The notes under the pieces were generated by a model. It had not been told where the DNA came from and searched no databases. It saw only the letters and a program-made list of their open reading frames with translations. DNA of 64,000 nt. Origin: Muricea muricata (taxonomy: Eukaryota; Cnidaria; Anthozoa; Malacalcyonacea; Plexauridae). Below are positions 39,401 through 45,600 of this stretch, piece by piece; within the stretch, counting starts at the first letter, position 1, and every line of letters begins with the position of its first letter. A program made the translations under genes and the position numbers. The stretch is taken from NCBI GenBank assembly GCA_963855995.1, contig OY979716.1, forward strand, positions 46,643,213 to 46,707,212, read 5' to 3'.

Positions 39401-40044
39401 AAACTGATGCCCTTTCGAATTCAAATCAGCCGCGAATTTCATTACGGAACTTTAAGTATTCCCATTGGTATACAGAGAACAGATCGTGACTAAGCACGCA
39501 GTACAGGATGAGTAAAAAACCTGAAACTATTGAAATTCAAACTAGCAGCATTGCATTCTTGCAATTTGACGGACGTTGATCTAAAACAAAATCTAATTCC
39601 CAGTGGATGTAAAATGCATAATTTTAGCCGTGCAAGAATTGTCAGAAACAAGACAAAGTTGAATTGGTTTACGTACTGTGTACTAAATCACGATCTGTTC
39701 TCTGTTTCCCTATGGGAATACACCGTAATGAAATTCGCAGCTAATTTGAATTTGAAAGAGCGTCAGTTTTTTCTGACTCACCGTGTATGAGCCTCCCTGT
39801 ATTAAGCCTATCAGGGTACGCTTACGAACGTATGTAAGGCTCATAATCGGAAGTTCAGGGCATACCAACGGTTATTGTCCATTGTCGAATTGCATTCGAT
39901 GGGACAAAATGCAACGTATAAACGGGAACAAACTGACTGGAACACTGAAATTGTTCTTATTTTTAGATGTATCGTCTTACTATACGTACACCAAAACCCG
40001 CTGTCTCATCCTACCTTTGTGAGACCCTAAAGAATCAGTTGTAG
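9678..40044 (+). CDS. AP2A: AP-2 complex subunit alpha (alpha-adaptin), complete, 23 exons
   Basis: The large alpha subunit of the AP-2 clathrin adaptor, which binds PtdIns(4,5)P2, cargo and accessory proteins at the plasma membrane during endocytosis. The 23 exons join in frame to 941 codons; animal alpha-adaptins are about 940-980. Exons: 9678-9741, 9872-9940, 12432-12574, 14421-14744, 17413-17514, 18489-18597, 18682-18746, 19719-19807, 20061-20132, 21680-21776, 23130-23267, 24471-24578, 26427-26599, 27302-27431, 28763-28864, 30901-31244, 32868-32950, 33909-33998, 34400-34523, 35342-35458, 36708-36777, 37028-37162, 39967-40044. Residues 1-600 form the adaptin trunk, including the basic patch [11 protein letters not shown] at 50-60 known to bind PtdIns(4,5)P2. 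About 620-700 is the hinge, then the ear (sandwich about 705-820, platform to the end). The platform keeps FFSRWKQLS, whose tryptophan contacts DPF/W motifs in the mammalian ear. All introns are GT-AG except intron 18 (AT-AC). The ATG choice follows from MPAV...[14 protein letters not shown], the family N-terminus. The gene looks intact and functional. Confidence 0.97.
9872..9940 (+). CDS. AP2A: AP-2 alpha exon 2 (residues 22-44)
   Basis: Encodes [20 protein letters not shown], the helical start of the trunk, followed by KFK. Acceptor TTTTGTCAG, donor GTTTGT. The intron before it is only 130 bases. Confidence 0.95.
11508..11956. repeat. Foldback element in intron 2, with a second palindrome inside
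   Basis: The outer arms (about 11508-11580 and 11879-11956) share TTTTTGGCATG, GGTTGTTCATACAAATTC, ATTATTTCTTC and TAAATAATC in inverted order. The palindromic MITE at 11581-11726 sits within, next to the left arm. Confidence 0.7.
11581..11726. repeat. Palindromic MITE, family A copy 1
   Basis: ATTCTCACTCATTGGGACTG and CACCAAATTTAGC are mirrored at the right end by GCTAAATTTGGTG and CAGTGAGTGAGAAT. The centre holds TACTCGCCCTTTGGGCTCG. Copies of the same family lie at 30021-30160 and (half) 41691-41760. Confidence 0.8.
12432..12574 (+). CDS. AP2A: AP-2 alpha exon 3 (residues 45-92)
   Basis: Encodes the phosphoinositide-binding stretch [12 protein letters not shown] and the invariant [17 protein letters not shown]. 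Acceptor CCTTAG, donor GTAAGT. Confidence 0.97.
13024..13062. repeat. Short perfect hairpin
   Basis: AAAACTACACCTAT and ATAGGTGTAGTTTT pair across TTATC (intron 3). Isolated and of unknown meaning. Confidence 0.5.
13105..13192. repeat. Palindromic MITE
   Basis: TTACGAGCTCGAGATTTCTA with TGCGGTGATAG is mirrored by CTATCACCGCATAGAAATCG with AGAGCAAGTAA; GATGAGGGCGAAGCCCGAA fills the loop. A decayed relative may lie at 108-180. Confidence 0.75.
13945..14272. repeat. Probable non-autonomous hAT element in intron 3
   Basis: TAGGGCTGTGC at the left is mirrored by GCACAGCTCTA at the right. Both ends are followed by GC-rich CTCCGGC blocks. A possible duplication GCTGCTT(T/C) is offset by a few bases at the right end, so the borders are approximate. 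Confidence 0.45.
14421..14744 (+). CDS. AP2A: AP-2 alpha exon 4 (residues 93-200)
   Basis: Encodes GYLFISVL through [15 protein letters not shown] to LLNDKHL, three to four helical repeats of the trunk. Phase 0 at both ends. Acceptor TTTGCCAG, donor GTATGA. Confidence 0.97.
15878..15949. repeat. Short inverted repeat
   Basis: GTTAAATACCGAGAAGGATG and ATGTCATATA are mirrored by TATATGACAT, ACATCCCGA and GGTATTTAAC. Confidence 0.6.
16747..16810. repeat. Short inverted repeat
   Basis: ATAAAATTAGACTTTAGTAC is mirrored by GCACTAAAGTCTAATTTTAT across a 24-base loop. Confidence 0.6.
17413..17514 (+). CDS. AP2A: AP-2 alpha exon 5 (residues 201-234)
   Basis: Encodes [20 protein letters not shown] and ends at GRLSR before donor GTATGT. 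The frame stays open past the donor by chance. Confidence 0.95.
17637..17765. repeat. Inverted repeat in intron 5
   Basis: AAAAATTCTCATGGAGTTAA and TAATGGCCACAAAGG are mirrored by CCTTTGTGGTCATTA and TTAACTCCATGAGAATTTTT. The loop contains CGTTTACAACGTTTCGGAGC, a phrase typical of Penelope-like element tails. Confidence 0.65.
18066..18463. repeat. Foldback MITE, copy 1, just upstream of AP-2 alpha exon 6
   Basis: A palindrome of about 400 bp. AATGGACCTTTAAACTTTTA with GACGAAATTTTG is mirrored at the right by CGAAGTTTCGTCTAAAGGGT and AAAGGTCTATT. The centre is CCAAGTGTGTCAACTGGGTA. It ends 25 bases before exon 6. Confidence 0.85.
18489..18597 (+). CDS. AP2A: AP-2 alpha exon 6 (residues 235-270)
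   Basis: Encodes [20 protein letters not shown] and the proline turn YPPP. Acceptor TTCCAG, donor GTTAGA. A MITE ends only 25 bases upstream of the exon. Confidence 0.95.
18682..18746 (+). CDS. AP2A: AP-2 alpha exon 7 (residues 271-292)
   Basis: Encodes [20 protein letters not shown]. Intron 6 is just 84 bases. The donor GTGAGC is followed directly by a MITE. Confidence 0.95.
18753..19132. repeat. Foldback MITE, copy 2, immediately after the exon 7 donor
   Basis: Same family as 18066-18463: AATGGACCTTTAGACTTTTA opens it, TTTTAGGTCCATT closes it, and the inner blocks TTTCCACCCGTAATACAAAT and GCCAAATTCGCAAGGCT are shared. It begins right after the six donor bases GTGAGC. Confidence 0.85.
19719..19807 (+). 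CDS. AP2A: AP-2 alpha exon 8 (residues 293-321)
   Basis: Encodes [20 protein letters not shown], one of the most conserved adaptin blocks, then AISLIIHMD. Ends in phase 2 before donor GTAAGA. Confidence 0.97.
20061..20132 (+). CDS. AP2A: AP-2 alpha exon 9 (residues 322-346)
   Basis: Encodes [20 protein letters not shown] and TNL. Acceptor TTTGCAG, donor GTAAGT. Confidence 0.96.
20263..20859. repeat. MITE with CAGTAAAACCCCGC ends
   Basis: CAGTAAAACCCCGCATAAAA with GAACCAGTT is mirrored by ACTGGTTCTTTTATGCGGGG with TTTTATTG. Internal GGCTGAAGTGGTTCTT repeats extend the arms. Located in intron 9. Confidence 0.7.
21055..21600. repeat. MITE in intron 9 with a fragment copy at 28141-28182
   Basis: CTTTGGAACCCTGTAACCCA with CTTTAAATATAC is mirrored at about 21540-21595 by GAAATACATTTAAAGCGAAG and TTACAGGGTTCCAAA. 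The same GTTACAGGGTTCCAAAGTAA occurs again at 28152. Confidence 0.6.
21680..21776 (+). CDS. AP2A: AP-2 alpha exon 10 (residues 346-378)
   Basis: Encodes [20 protein letters not shown] and the following helix to ALK. Acceptor TTTTTAG, donor GTAAAG. Confidence 0.96.
21925..22656 (-). mobile_element. Foldback Penelope-like retroelement fragment in intron 10
   Basis: Long inverted arms (about 21925-22167 and 22426-22656) begin with TATAAGACGAAACAGACTCC and continue through the TTTCGACTTTATTACAAAGTC block. On the minus strand, 22459-22163 encodes [19 protein letters not shown] and [20 protein letters not shown], which resembles the C-terminal end of the GIY-YIG endonuclease of Penelope-like elements. 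Inverted partial copies of this kind are known for such elements. A diverged copy without this ORF lies at 32272-32683. Confidence 0.55.
23130..23267 (+). CDS. AP2A: AP-2 alpha exon 11 (residues 379-424)
   Basis: Encodes [20 protein letters not shown] to YSIREEM. The donor GTTAGT opens straight into the tandem repeat of intron 11. Confidence 0.96.
23275..24000. repeat. Minisatellite of about 120-bp units in intron 11
   Basis: About six tandem units. Each runs from ATTGTTTTGTGAGCGTAC through TGTAAATTTATCCTGTACTG, TTCGAGATATTTGTGC and AAAGCGGTTTCATCTTTCTT to ACAATTTGCCATGCTTTAG. The unit begins just after the exon 11 donor. Each unit end looks like a weak splice acceptor (TTTAG). Confidence 0.9.
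24471..24578 (+). CDS. AP2A: AP-2 alpha exon 12 (residues 425-460)
   Basis: Encodes [20 protein letters not shown] to GDYVSEE. Acceptor CTTTTTAG, donor GTAAGA. Phase 0 at both ends. Confidence 0.97.
24579..27301. other. AP-2 alpha introns 12 and 13 (exon 13 at 26427-26599)
   Basis: I see no further gene, RNA gene or clear element. Bases 27060-27115 contain CGACGAAAGGCCTTTTGCTC and GAAACG, a phrase often found at the tail of Penelope-like elements. The minus-strand open frames here have no recognisable content. Confidence 0.35.
26427..26599 (+). CDS. AP2A: AP-2 alpha exon 13 (residues 461-517)
   Basis: Encodes [20 protein letters not shown] through [15 protein letters not shown]. Acceptor TTTCAG, donor GTAATG. 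Confidence 0.97.
27302..27431 (+). CDS. AP2A: AP-2 alpha exon 14 (residues 518-561)
   Basis: Encodes [20 protein letters not shown] and [13 protein letters not shown]. Acceptor TTTTTTCAG, donor GTATAC. Confidence 0.97.
27858..27989. repeat. Inverted repeat related to Penelope-like tails
   Basis: TAAACTCAACACACGAGTTA with AAAACAACACTGTGATATTT is mirrored by AATATTGTGGTTTTCAACTC with GTGTTTCAAGTTTA. The 3' half also resembles 33700-33800 (AAATAAAACCGAAATATTAC). Confidence 0.6.
28185..28656. repeat. Foldback element with three internal GGCGCC-containing units
   Basis: The ends AAAGAGTAGAGACTACAAAG and AGGCGCAGGTTCAGTC mirror 28612-28656. Inside are direct copies of a unit of about 100 bp (CGTCATGGGCGCCATGTTCC, TAGCCAGTGCCCTAA, CCCCGGTATTAGTAGCC, GAGCATGCAATATT) starting near 28249, 28357 and 28458. 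The right arm carries the inverted form. Confidence 0.8.
28763..28864 (+). CDS. AP2A: AP-2 alpha exon 15 (residues 562-595)
   Basis: Encodes [20 protein letters not shown], the end of the helical trunk. Acceptor GTTATAG, donor GTAAAG. Confidence 0.96.
29171..29390. repeat. Palindromic MITE in intron 15
   Basis: CACAGGCTATGGTCAGAAAG, then GTCAACACATGCATAAA and GGAAATAAGCTTAAACACGA are mirrored by TCGTGTTTAAGCTTATTTCC, TTTATGCATGTGTTGAC and GTCCTGTG. Confidence 0.75.
30021..30160. repeat. Palindromic MITE, family A copy 2
   Basis: TTACTCACTGGGACTGTATC with TACTTCACCAAATTAAGC is mirrored by GCTAAATTTGGCGAAGTAGA with TACAGTCCCAGTGAGTGAG. The loop holds GCCCGAAGGGCGAGTAATGA. Confidence 0.85.
30195..30296. 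repeat. MITE nested in the 29931-30590 element
   Basis: AATAGAGTTGACGTTCGCGG and ATAAATATGTTTTTGGCC are mirrored by GGCCAAAAACACATTTAT and GAACATCAACTCTATT. Confidence 0.7.
30901..31244 (+). CDS. AP2A: AP-2 alpha exon 16 (residues 596-709, trunk end and hinge)
   Basis: Encodes [20 protein letters not shown] and a lysine run, then a Pro/Ala/Ser/Thr-rich flexible hinge with the conserved GLLVDVF near its end. The longest exon, 344 bases, ending in phase 2. Acceptor GTTTGCTAG, donor GTAAGA. Confidence 0.96.
31038..31241. other. Low-complexity hinge-coding segment
   Basis: Rich in P, A, T and S codons with little conservation expected. It links trunk and ear and carries no clathrin-box-like motif that I can see. 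The open frame on the opposite strand here is a by-product of this composition. Confidence 0.5.
31265..31945 (+). repeat. tRNA-derived SINE-like copies in intron 16
   Basis: Two copies (about 31405-31500 and 31845-31945) carry a tRNA-like region with a B-box (GGTTTGATTTC, GGTTCGATTGC) followed by TGATCAGGCATATTTTTCAG. The downstream body GGATATAAACTCAGA to TTACATTGATATCGAAG occurs twice, at 31270-31385 and 31515-31635, so the region is partly duplicated. No intact tRNA gene is claimed. Confidence 0.5.
32272..32683. repeat. Diverged copy of the 21925-22656 foldback
   Basis: TATAAGACGAAACAAACTCC at the left is mirrored by GGGTTTGTTTTGTTTTATAT at the right. Inner blocks (AATATTTACAAGCTATAGTA, ACAAGATGATTATATTC) correspond to the intron 10 element. 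No coding remains. Confidence 0.65.
32868..32950 (+). CDS. AP2A: AP-2 alpha exon 17 (residues 710-737, ear start)
   Basis: Encodes [20 protein letters not shown], the first beta strands of the ear sandwich. Donor GTAAGT. Confidence 0.95.
33165..33262 (-). repeat. tRNA-like SINE head on the minus strand, intron 17
   Basis: Read on the minus strand it carries an A-box-like TCAATTGGCAGAGCA and a B-box-like GAGTTCAAATCCC with tRNA-like spacing. The stem lacks a convincing full cloverleaf, so a SINE or tRNA relic is likelier than a working tRNA. Confidence 0.45.
33909..33998 (+). CDS. AP2A: AP-2 alpha exon 18 (residues 738-767)
   Basis: Encodes [15 protein letters not shown] and LHLPGELTD. No GT donor in the required phase exists; the exon ends before ATATCCTTT, a U12-type donor. 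The resulting protein aligns without a gap to the length I remember for vertebrate alpha-adaptin. Confidence 0.9.
33999..34399 (+). other. U12-type AT-AC intron 18 of AP-2 alpha
   Basis: The intron starts ATATCCTTTT at 33999 and ends AC at 34398-34399. TTCCTTGAC at 34381-34389 matches the U12 branch-site consensus; its branch adenosine (34388) is 11 bases from the 3' end, within the usual range. Phase 1, 401 bases. Removal by the minor spliceosome is inferred from these signals and from the frame, since the nearby GT sites give either the wrong phase or a long extra segment. Confidence 0.88.
34400..34523 (+). CDS. AP2A: AP-2 alpha exon 19 (residues 768-809)
   Basis: Encodes [20 protein letters not shown] to ILDITFT. 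Starts after the AC acceptor and ends before donor GTAAGT. Confidence 0.93.
35342..35458 (+). CDS. AP2A: AP-2 alpha exon 20 (residues 809-848)
   Basis: Encodes [20 protein letters not shown] and SRWKQLS, the start of the platform subdomain with the ligand-contacting tryptophan. Acceptor CTTTCAG, donor GTAAGT. Confidence 0.96.
36364..36492. repeat. (AAAAC)n microsatellite in intron 20
   Basis: About 22 near-perfect AAAAC units, decaying to AAAAAC at the 3' end. It creates false long ORFs on both strands. Confidence 0.97.
36708..36777 (+). CDS. AP2A: AP-2 alpha exon 21 (residues 848-871)
   Basis: Encodes [20 protein letters not shown] and VKTK. Acceptor TTCTAG, donor GTAAGA. Confidence 0.95.
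37028..37162 (+). CDS. AP2A: AP-2 alpha exon 22 (residues 872-916)
   Basis: Encodes [20 protein letters not shown] and [12 protein letters not shown]. Phase 0 at both ends, donor GTAAGT. Confidence 0.96.
37219..37448. repeat. MITE in intron 22
   Basis: GGGGTAGTTTACATGAATCC with AGAGCTACAATCC and CATTCCGTTTCTG is mirrored by AGAAACGGAATG, GGGATTCGTGTAAATTACCC. Confidence 0.6.
38183..38376. repeat. Near-perfect palindromic MITE in intron 22
   Basis: TACACCTTTCCGGAAAGCAT with ACGTCAAC, CACGAAGACGAGGCTCT and CAAAGTCCTAATTTATGCGA is mirrored almost base for base to TTCCGGAAAGGTGTA. The centre is TCAAAGATGTTACTTTGA. A young-looking hairpin element. Confidence 0.9.
39383..39789. repeat. Mariner-like MITE with TA target sites in intron 22
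   Basis: TACAGGGTGAGTAAAAAAAA at the left is mirrored by TTTTTTCTGACTCACCGTGTA at the right. The inverted arms run about 110 bp (GCGAATTTCATTACGG, AGAGAACAGATCGTGA). The terminal TA fits Tc1/mariner-type insertion. A CAGGATGAGTAAAAAA copy at 39503 inside suggests a nested second end. It ends 180 bases before exon 23. Confidence 0.7.
39967..40044 (+). CDS. AP2A: AP-2 alpha exon 23 (residues 917-941 and stop)
   Basis: Encodes [20 protein letters not shown], then LKNQL and TAG. Acceptor TTATTTTTAG. It corresponds to the final helix-strand of the platform (MYRLTLRT... in vertebrates). It stands 2.8 kb from exon 22 and is easily missed. Confidence 0.95.
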   Translation: MYRLTIRTPKPAVSSYLCETLKNQL

Positions 40045-41007
40045 TGCACAGTGATCCAGTGCTTTTGGTTGATGAACATGGCTAACACAATTCGCGCATT
40101 GGACCATCGCGAGTCCATGGTTCATCACAGACCGACGTATTTTTATAAATACATTTTAACATGCCTTTATAGATAGACAATGCAATAATCCCTCGTGATT
40201 AGAATTTATAATGCCCAAATCTGTGACAGTGTCATAGTAATTGATATAAATTGCCCTAAATAGCTTAGTAATAATGATTTTAAGAATCTGTGCCTAACGT
40301 TTCTGTCTGGTTTCTCTAATTGTAACCAAATTGCAAGACGTAAATTATAAAGTATCGAGACAGCGTGCATATTTTGTTGTTGAAGGGAGTCTGATCTCGA
40401 AAGAAAGTGTTGACACCCTGACCGCCAGTTGCCTGGACAGATTGATGCCCTAACCAGGGTTGGTAGATTGCCTGCATAAATAAGCCAAATTTTTAACAAT
40501 GTTCATTGTTTTCCTTCGTATTTTGCTTTTGTTCTCTTTGTTATTTTGACGGTACTAATGACGGTACTAATGGTAGGTTTATTTATTTAAAAATTCTACC
40601 AACCCCACATGTCCGAAAAAAGTTTGTTATCTTGGCTTTCCTATGGTACCAAATACTTTGAGTAATTAAAACACTCTAAATTGGTAAAATGTTTCAAAAA
40701 AGCCGAGAAGACAAGTTTTTTTGGACAAATATAGAACTATGGAGGGAATGGGGGGGGGGGGGGGGGGCACAGTTTGTCAATTTTTTGATGCAACCAGATT
40801 TCGAGGCAAAATCAAGGCCTGTTCATATGATCCCACTTGATGAGATGGGAGGTGAGATCATTTTAATGTATTGAAATAAGTCACGTCTCATGGTTCAGCG
40901 AAACGTTCAACCTTATTCTCAGGTTTTCACCTCCGCTACCCGCGCTACGGCGAAGACCCTGACACAGGCTGGTCGCGTGGCACCCAGATTTTGGGTGCTT
41001 GACATTC

Positions 41008-41408
41008 GTACTTAGCAGGGGTAGGTAAAAACGCGTTATCACAAATTATTGTCAAGCAACAAGGGAGACCGACGAAGCGGGAAGTCATCTGACTCTAAAA
41101 CCGTATCTTTGCTTTCTTTTGTGTTTGCATCACGCTGTTGTAATCTAAAGGCCTGTTCAATCGAAGCCAACATCATGCAACATTGTTGGCCCAACAATGT
41201 TGCATGATGTTGGACGAAATTTTAAGCAAGTTTAAAATTAAGCCAACATCTTCCAACATGGTGTTCGAACGAGGCCAACAGCGTGATGCAAACACAAAAG
41301 AAAGCGAAGATAAGGTTTTAGAGTCACATGACTTCCCGCTTCGTCGGTCTCCCTTGTTGTTTGACAATAATTAGCAATAACGCGTTTTTACCTACCCCTG
41401 CTAAGTAC
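41008..41408. repeat. Palindromic element with long arms
   Basis: GTACTTAGCAGGGGTAGGTA with AAAACGCGTTAT, AACAAGGGAGACCGACGAAG and TTTCTTTTGTGTTTGCATCA is mirrored to TACCTACCCCTGCTAAGTAC. The centre is CAACATTGTTGGCCCAACAA. Confidence 0.85.
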
Positions 41409-41690
41409 GATTATTATATATTGAGTGTCAAAGTTCATTTATTTCTGTTTCTAATTGGTTAAGAACGTAACTCGTGATAGTGGAGAAATTCTACCGTCTC
41501 CCTGGCAACGTAGCTAAGCGGTGGACATTACTTTTAATTCACCGGTAAATAACAAATTCACAGAGCCTCACGGAGCCATGTCAGGTAAAAGGTAATCCTT
41601 TTTATACATGTTTCATTGATTTGTGGTACTTTTATTTTTAAATTTTAATAATTATTTTTAAATTTTATTTTAACTAATTGTTATTAAAAC

Positions 41691-41760
41691 TATTCTCACT
41701 CACTGGGACTGTATCTGCTTCACCAAATTTAGCTAAAGCGCGAGCCCGAAGGGCGAGTAA
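41691..41760. repeat. Half copy of palindromic MITE family A
   Basis: TATTCTCACTCACTGGGACT through CACCAAATTTAGCTAAAG to GCCCGAAGGGCGAGTAA matches the left half of 30021-30160. The right half is missing, so a deletion or replacement occurred at the centre. Confidence 0.8.
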
Positions 41761-41907
41761 GAGGACTAGGGTTACGACTAGGGTCAGGCTTGTCGTAAAT
41801 TTATCATATGAGTAAATTTAGAGGCTTTTAGCAATTTACTGATATAGTAAATTCGGATGAGGAGCTTATGCTGCACAAAGCATACTGTTTCCCTCGGTCT
41901 CGGTCAG

Positions 41908-42288
41908 TGGGGAGCTTAAGATCGACAACGCGGCAAGTTCGACGACGCGGTGTCAATTTATAAGTACAGGAAGAAGCTTTTTGAAGTTTGATTGTTTTAA
42001 TAACCATTTGAAGCTTGTTTTAGTAACTTACAAATATTTTTGTTGGCCAAAACGATATGCTTTCTGCTATAAGTTGCACTTCCAAAACGCTTCTTACGTC
42101 GTAGCATGCTTTCGCGTTGCCCAAGAGACGTGATAATTCTCAGTTTGATGTTCTATTAGGCATGGCTACGCACTTGAGGAATACTCCTGGGACCACAAAT
42201 TATTCATGGCTGTTGTCTTCTATAAAAATATATTTTGTTATGAAGCCGCGTCGTCGAGCTGCCGCGTCGTAAATCTTAAGGTCCCTAA
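41908..42288. repeat. MITE with ACGACGCGG-containing ends
   Basis: GGGGAGCTTAAGATCGACAA with CGCGGCAAGTTCGACGACGC is mirrored by GCGTCGTCGAGCTGCCGCGT with CGTAAATCTTAAGGTCCC. No ORF. Confidence 0.75.
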
Positions 42289-42612
42289 TAAGTGTTAAAT
42301 GTCAAGCACCCAAAATTTGGGTGCCGCGTGACCAGCCTGTGTCAGGGTCTTCGCCGTAGCGCGGGTGACGACCCTGAGAATCAGGTTGCGAAACGTTACT
42401 ATTTTTCTAAGGGTAGATTATACTATACTTGAAAACGTTAAAGCAACCGCAGTTACACGACCAATTGATAAACTTTGTGCCAGATTATTTTCACCAGGTA
42501 AATTTTTAGGAATTTTTGACAAATTTGTCGACGGCAAAAAAACGTTTGACACATGAAGTTTGTCGAAGAAAATTTGGTCGTGTAAAAAGTGCTTATCTTG
42601 TTCTAACAGCAA

Positions 42613-45600
42613 TGTACATTCAGTGGCGTAGCCAGCCTGAAATAATGGTCCCGCCATGTTGCACCAAAGGCGCGACCCAACTGGGGAGGGGGGTTCGGAG
42701 GTATGCCCCCCGAGAAGATTTTCAAATCTAGAACCTCGGAAATAGCATTTCCTGCGATTTGAGACTAGAAGAATGTTATTAGAGAGGGTTTAACTAATCC
42801 TCCAAAAGACGCATTTTCCGGATGACAAGGTGGCTCGAAGAATTGTTGTCTGACTTGTGTCAGGAAAAACTGCCTCACGAAAGAATAATAAAGCCACTCA
42901 ATGAACAAAATTTAATGTGGAATATACTAATGTGGAATATATAGCGTGTATATCTAGAAAACACAGAGAAAATGTGGTCACCACAAGTGTTCGATATCTC
43001 GACATAAATATACCCAAAACAGCATAATGCCATAATTATGAGACTGATCCTACGAAAGAAGTAAAGACTAAAGAGCTGTATGATGAAATGCTAGTTCAGC
43101 AGCAAGCGCTAATTCGTTTTATGACCTTATGACCTTGTAGTAAACACTGGTAAACTGATACTATATTATTATCTAAGAGGACTGTCCAATAGTTTTTAAA
43201 ATTTCACGCAATATCAAAGGTTTAAGCTTTGGTTTAAGTGTGTGTGTCTTTCTTGTCTTCCGAAAGCAATGTATTTATTCCAGTTTCTGTTTAGATGTTT
43301 TTATATTCACTCTCTAATGTTGAGTCTATTCCAATTCGCTATAAAGTAAGGGGAATGTTGTACATGCTCCGACACAGTGATGCTCATGCGACGAATACCC
43401 TGTCTGGCATAACGCTGTCTTTGATATTTACACAAGAAGCATAAGAAAATCACTCGCTTACTCATCTGGCCTTAGTGAATACGTTACAGAGAAATTAACC
43501 AATAATTGAACAGGATATAATCATATACCATAGCATACCCGATCTTTGGACATAGTATATACAGTGCGCGTTTATATCTGTCTCGATCGTCTCGTTAACT
43601 GATAAAATTGCGGGTTTCGTTTGAATGATTGCGTTGTGTGATAGAATACTACGACGATAGCAGAGAACTTTAGCGTAGGTTCGCCATGAATGATTTACAC
43701 CAACACATAAGTTTGTAACATTCTGATTAATATAATCATAAAACAAATATGTCTGAGACAGAGTAAATGTCTTGTAAGACAGATAGAGAGAGAATTATTA
43801 GTGTTAAATTACATATAAAGCATGCAGTTATCAATTGTCATATGATCTGTAAATATGATGTCCAATCAAGTGCAATGTGCTAATCATCTTTAGTTCCTAT
43901 GGTGCTGTGCTAAACCCTACAAAGTTATTATAAAGTTGATGTCAATTCTCGACATCCTCCGGGGGGCAAGAGAGTTCTGAAGCCCACCTTTTTAGTTTTT
44001 CTTTTGCAACTTGAGCTGTCTTTCTGACTGGTCTGGTGGACGTGGCGAGTGTAGAGGGTTTAGAACATTCAGGTTTGGTTGTGGTATGGGTGGTTGAGGT
44101 TACTTCGAGTGAATACAGTTTGGTGATAGGTCGATTTGTATAGCCGGTACTTGTCTTGATATCAGCTGCTCGAACTAGACCATCTTTTCCCTTGATTATA
44201 CGTTCTACGATAGCAAGTCTCCAATTTACTCGTTTTGTGTCGTCGTGTACTTGAACTACATCTCCGACCTTTATCTCTGTTTCATTCTTTCCGGAGACCT
44301 TATGAAATTCGCGTAATGAAGTCAGGTATTCTTGACGCCAACGATTCCAGAAATGTTGTAAAACTTTGTTTCTTCTTTTTGATTGGTCTTCAATTTGACT
44401 TGTTCCAGAGTTGTAGGTGGGGTCATCGCATATAACTTCTTGTAGTGGGTGAGGTAAATTGGTAATTCGTCGACTATAAAGTAGATGGAAAGGGGTAAGT
44501 GGTTCTGCATCATCAATTTCGGATGATACATAGGGTAAAGGCCTATCGTTAAGGACCGCTTGAATCTTAGCGGTTATCGTCTGCAGTTCGTCGAGAGTAA
44601 TGTTGGTTTTACCGAGTACTTTCTTGAGGGAAAGTTTTGTTAAGCCAATTAGTCTTTCCCAGAATCCACCATACCAGGGTGCTCTTTTTGGACTAAATTT
44701 CCACTCAATGCCACGGTTACCGAGTTCAGACATTAACTGCGAAGAATCGAGAAGTTTGGTTGACTCATCAGCAGCGGATTGGTATGTCGATGCATTGTCC
44801 GAGATCATAACCTTTGGTAATGATTTGCGACTAGCGAATCGTCGAAAAGCGGCGACAAATGGTGGAACCGTAAGATCAGTTACTACTTCGAAGTGAACAG
44901 CACGAGTATTCGCACAAGTGAATAAGCAGATGTAAACTTTGTCTTGTCCTGTTGATGTTTTCACGTAAAGTGCACCGGTAAAGTCTACTCCAGTAACTGT
45001 AAAGGGGTGTGAATCGACCAATCTGATTGTTGGAAGTGGTGGTGGATCAGGTGCTTTGTAGGGTTTTCCATTTACTTTGTGACATGTTACACAATGGCGT
45101 AGCAACTTCTTGATAAACTGACGAGCCTGTGGAATCCAATAATGTTGACGAACGTGGGTAAGGGTGTGGTTTAATCCAGAGTGTAGCGATCGTTCGTGAG
45201 CATCGTTGACCACCAATGTAGTGAAATGATTGTTTGGGGGAAGTAGGACGGGAAATTTGATAGAAAATGGTACAGGTGCGTTATGAATTAAACCTTAGAT
45301 ATTTATAAGGCAAAATCACAGACTTCCGATCTGTTTAAAAACAATTTGTATATCTAATTCATAATCATGTAACATTACAGCTTTCTGGATGGTGACTGGT
45401 GAGTTAGAGTAGACATAAAAGCACAGCAATTCTGTCCTAACGCCTCTGTGCTGTTGTGTTTACTCACCCAGAAAGCTGCGCAAGGAAAGGCTAAATATTA
45501 ATAGACTCCGCCAATTTCAAATAGCGGGACTTCGGCATTGGAAAAAGCCGTTTTGAGCACGCGCCGCGCTAATTATGTAACCAGAAACCAGCTTTTCGTC

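Larger units (their letters stand above)
40897..42402. repeat. Foldback element containing three other repeats
   Basis: The arm 40930-41003 (CGCGCTACGGCGAAGACCCT, GACACAGGCTGGTCGCG, GGCACCCAGATTTTGGGTGC) returns inverted at 42302-42368. Between the arms lie the palindrome 41008-41408, the half MITE 41691-41760 and the element 41908-42288. Confidence 0.8.
40045..42612. other. Repeat-filled intergenic region after AP-2 alpha
   Basis: No supported gene. A G-run of about 19 bases lies at 40750-40768. The remainder is nested foldbacks (listed separately), half of a family A MITE at 41691-41760 and the dispersed repeat at 41760-41880. No exact AATAAA was seen within 100 bases of the AP-2 alpha stop. 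Confidence 0.5.

Noticed and set aside
39783..40022. ORF overlapping AP-2 alpha exon 23 in another frame
   Set aside because: The adaptin C-terminus is encoded in a different frame after the TTTTTAG acceptor at 39966.
43495..43746. Minus-strand ORF downstream of the BEL integrase
   Set aside because: No BEL or other domain seen; position suits a 3' UTR or LTR remnant, but no LTR pair was found to support that.
44235..44896. Plus-strand ORFs within the BEL integrase region
   Set aside because: Antisense shadows of the conserved integrase frame.
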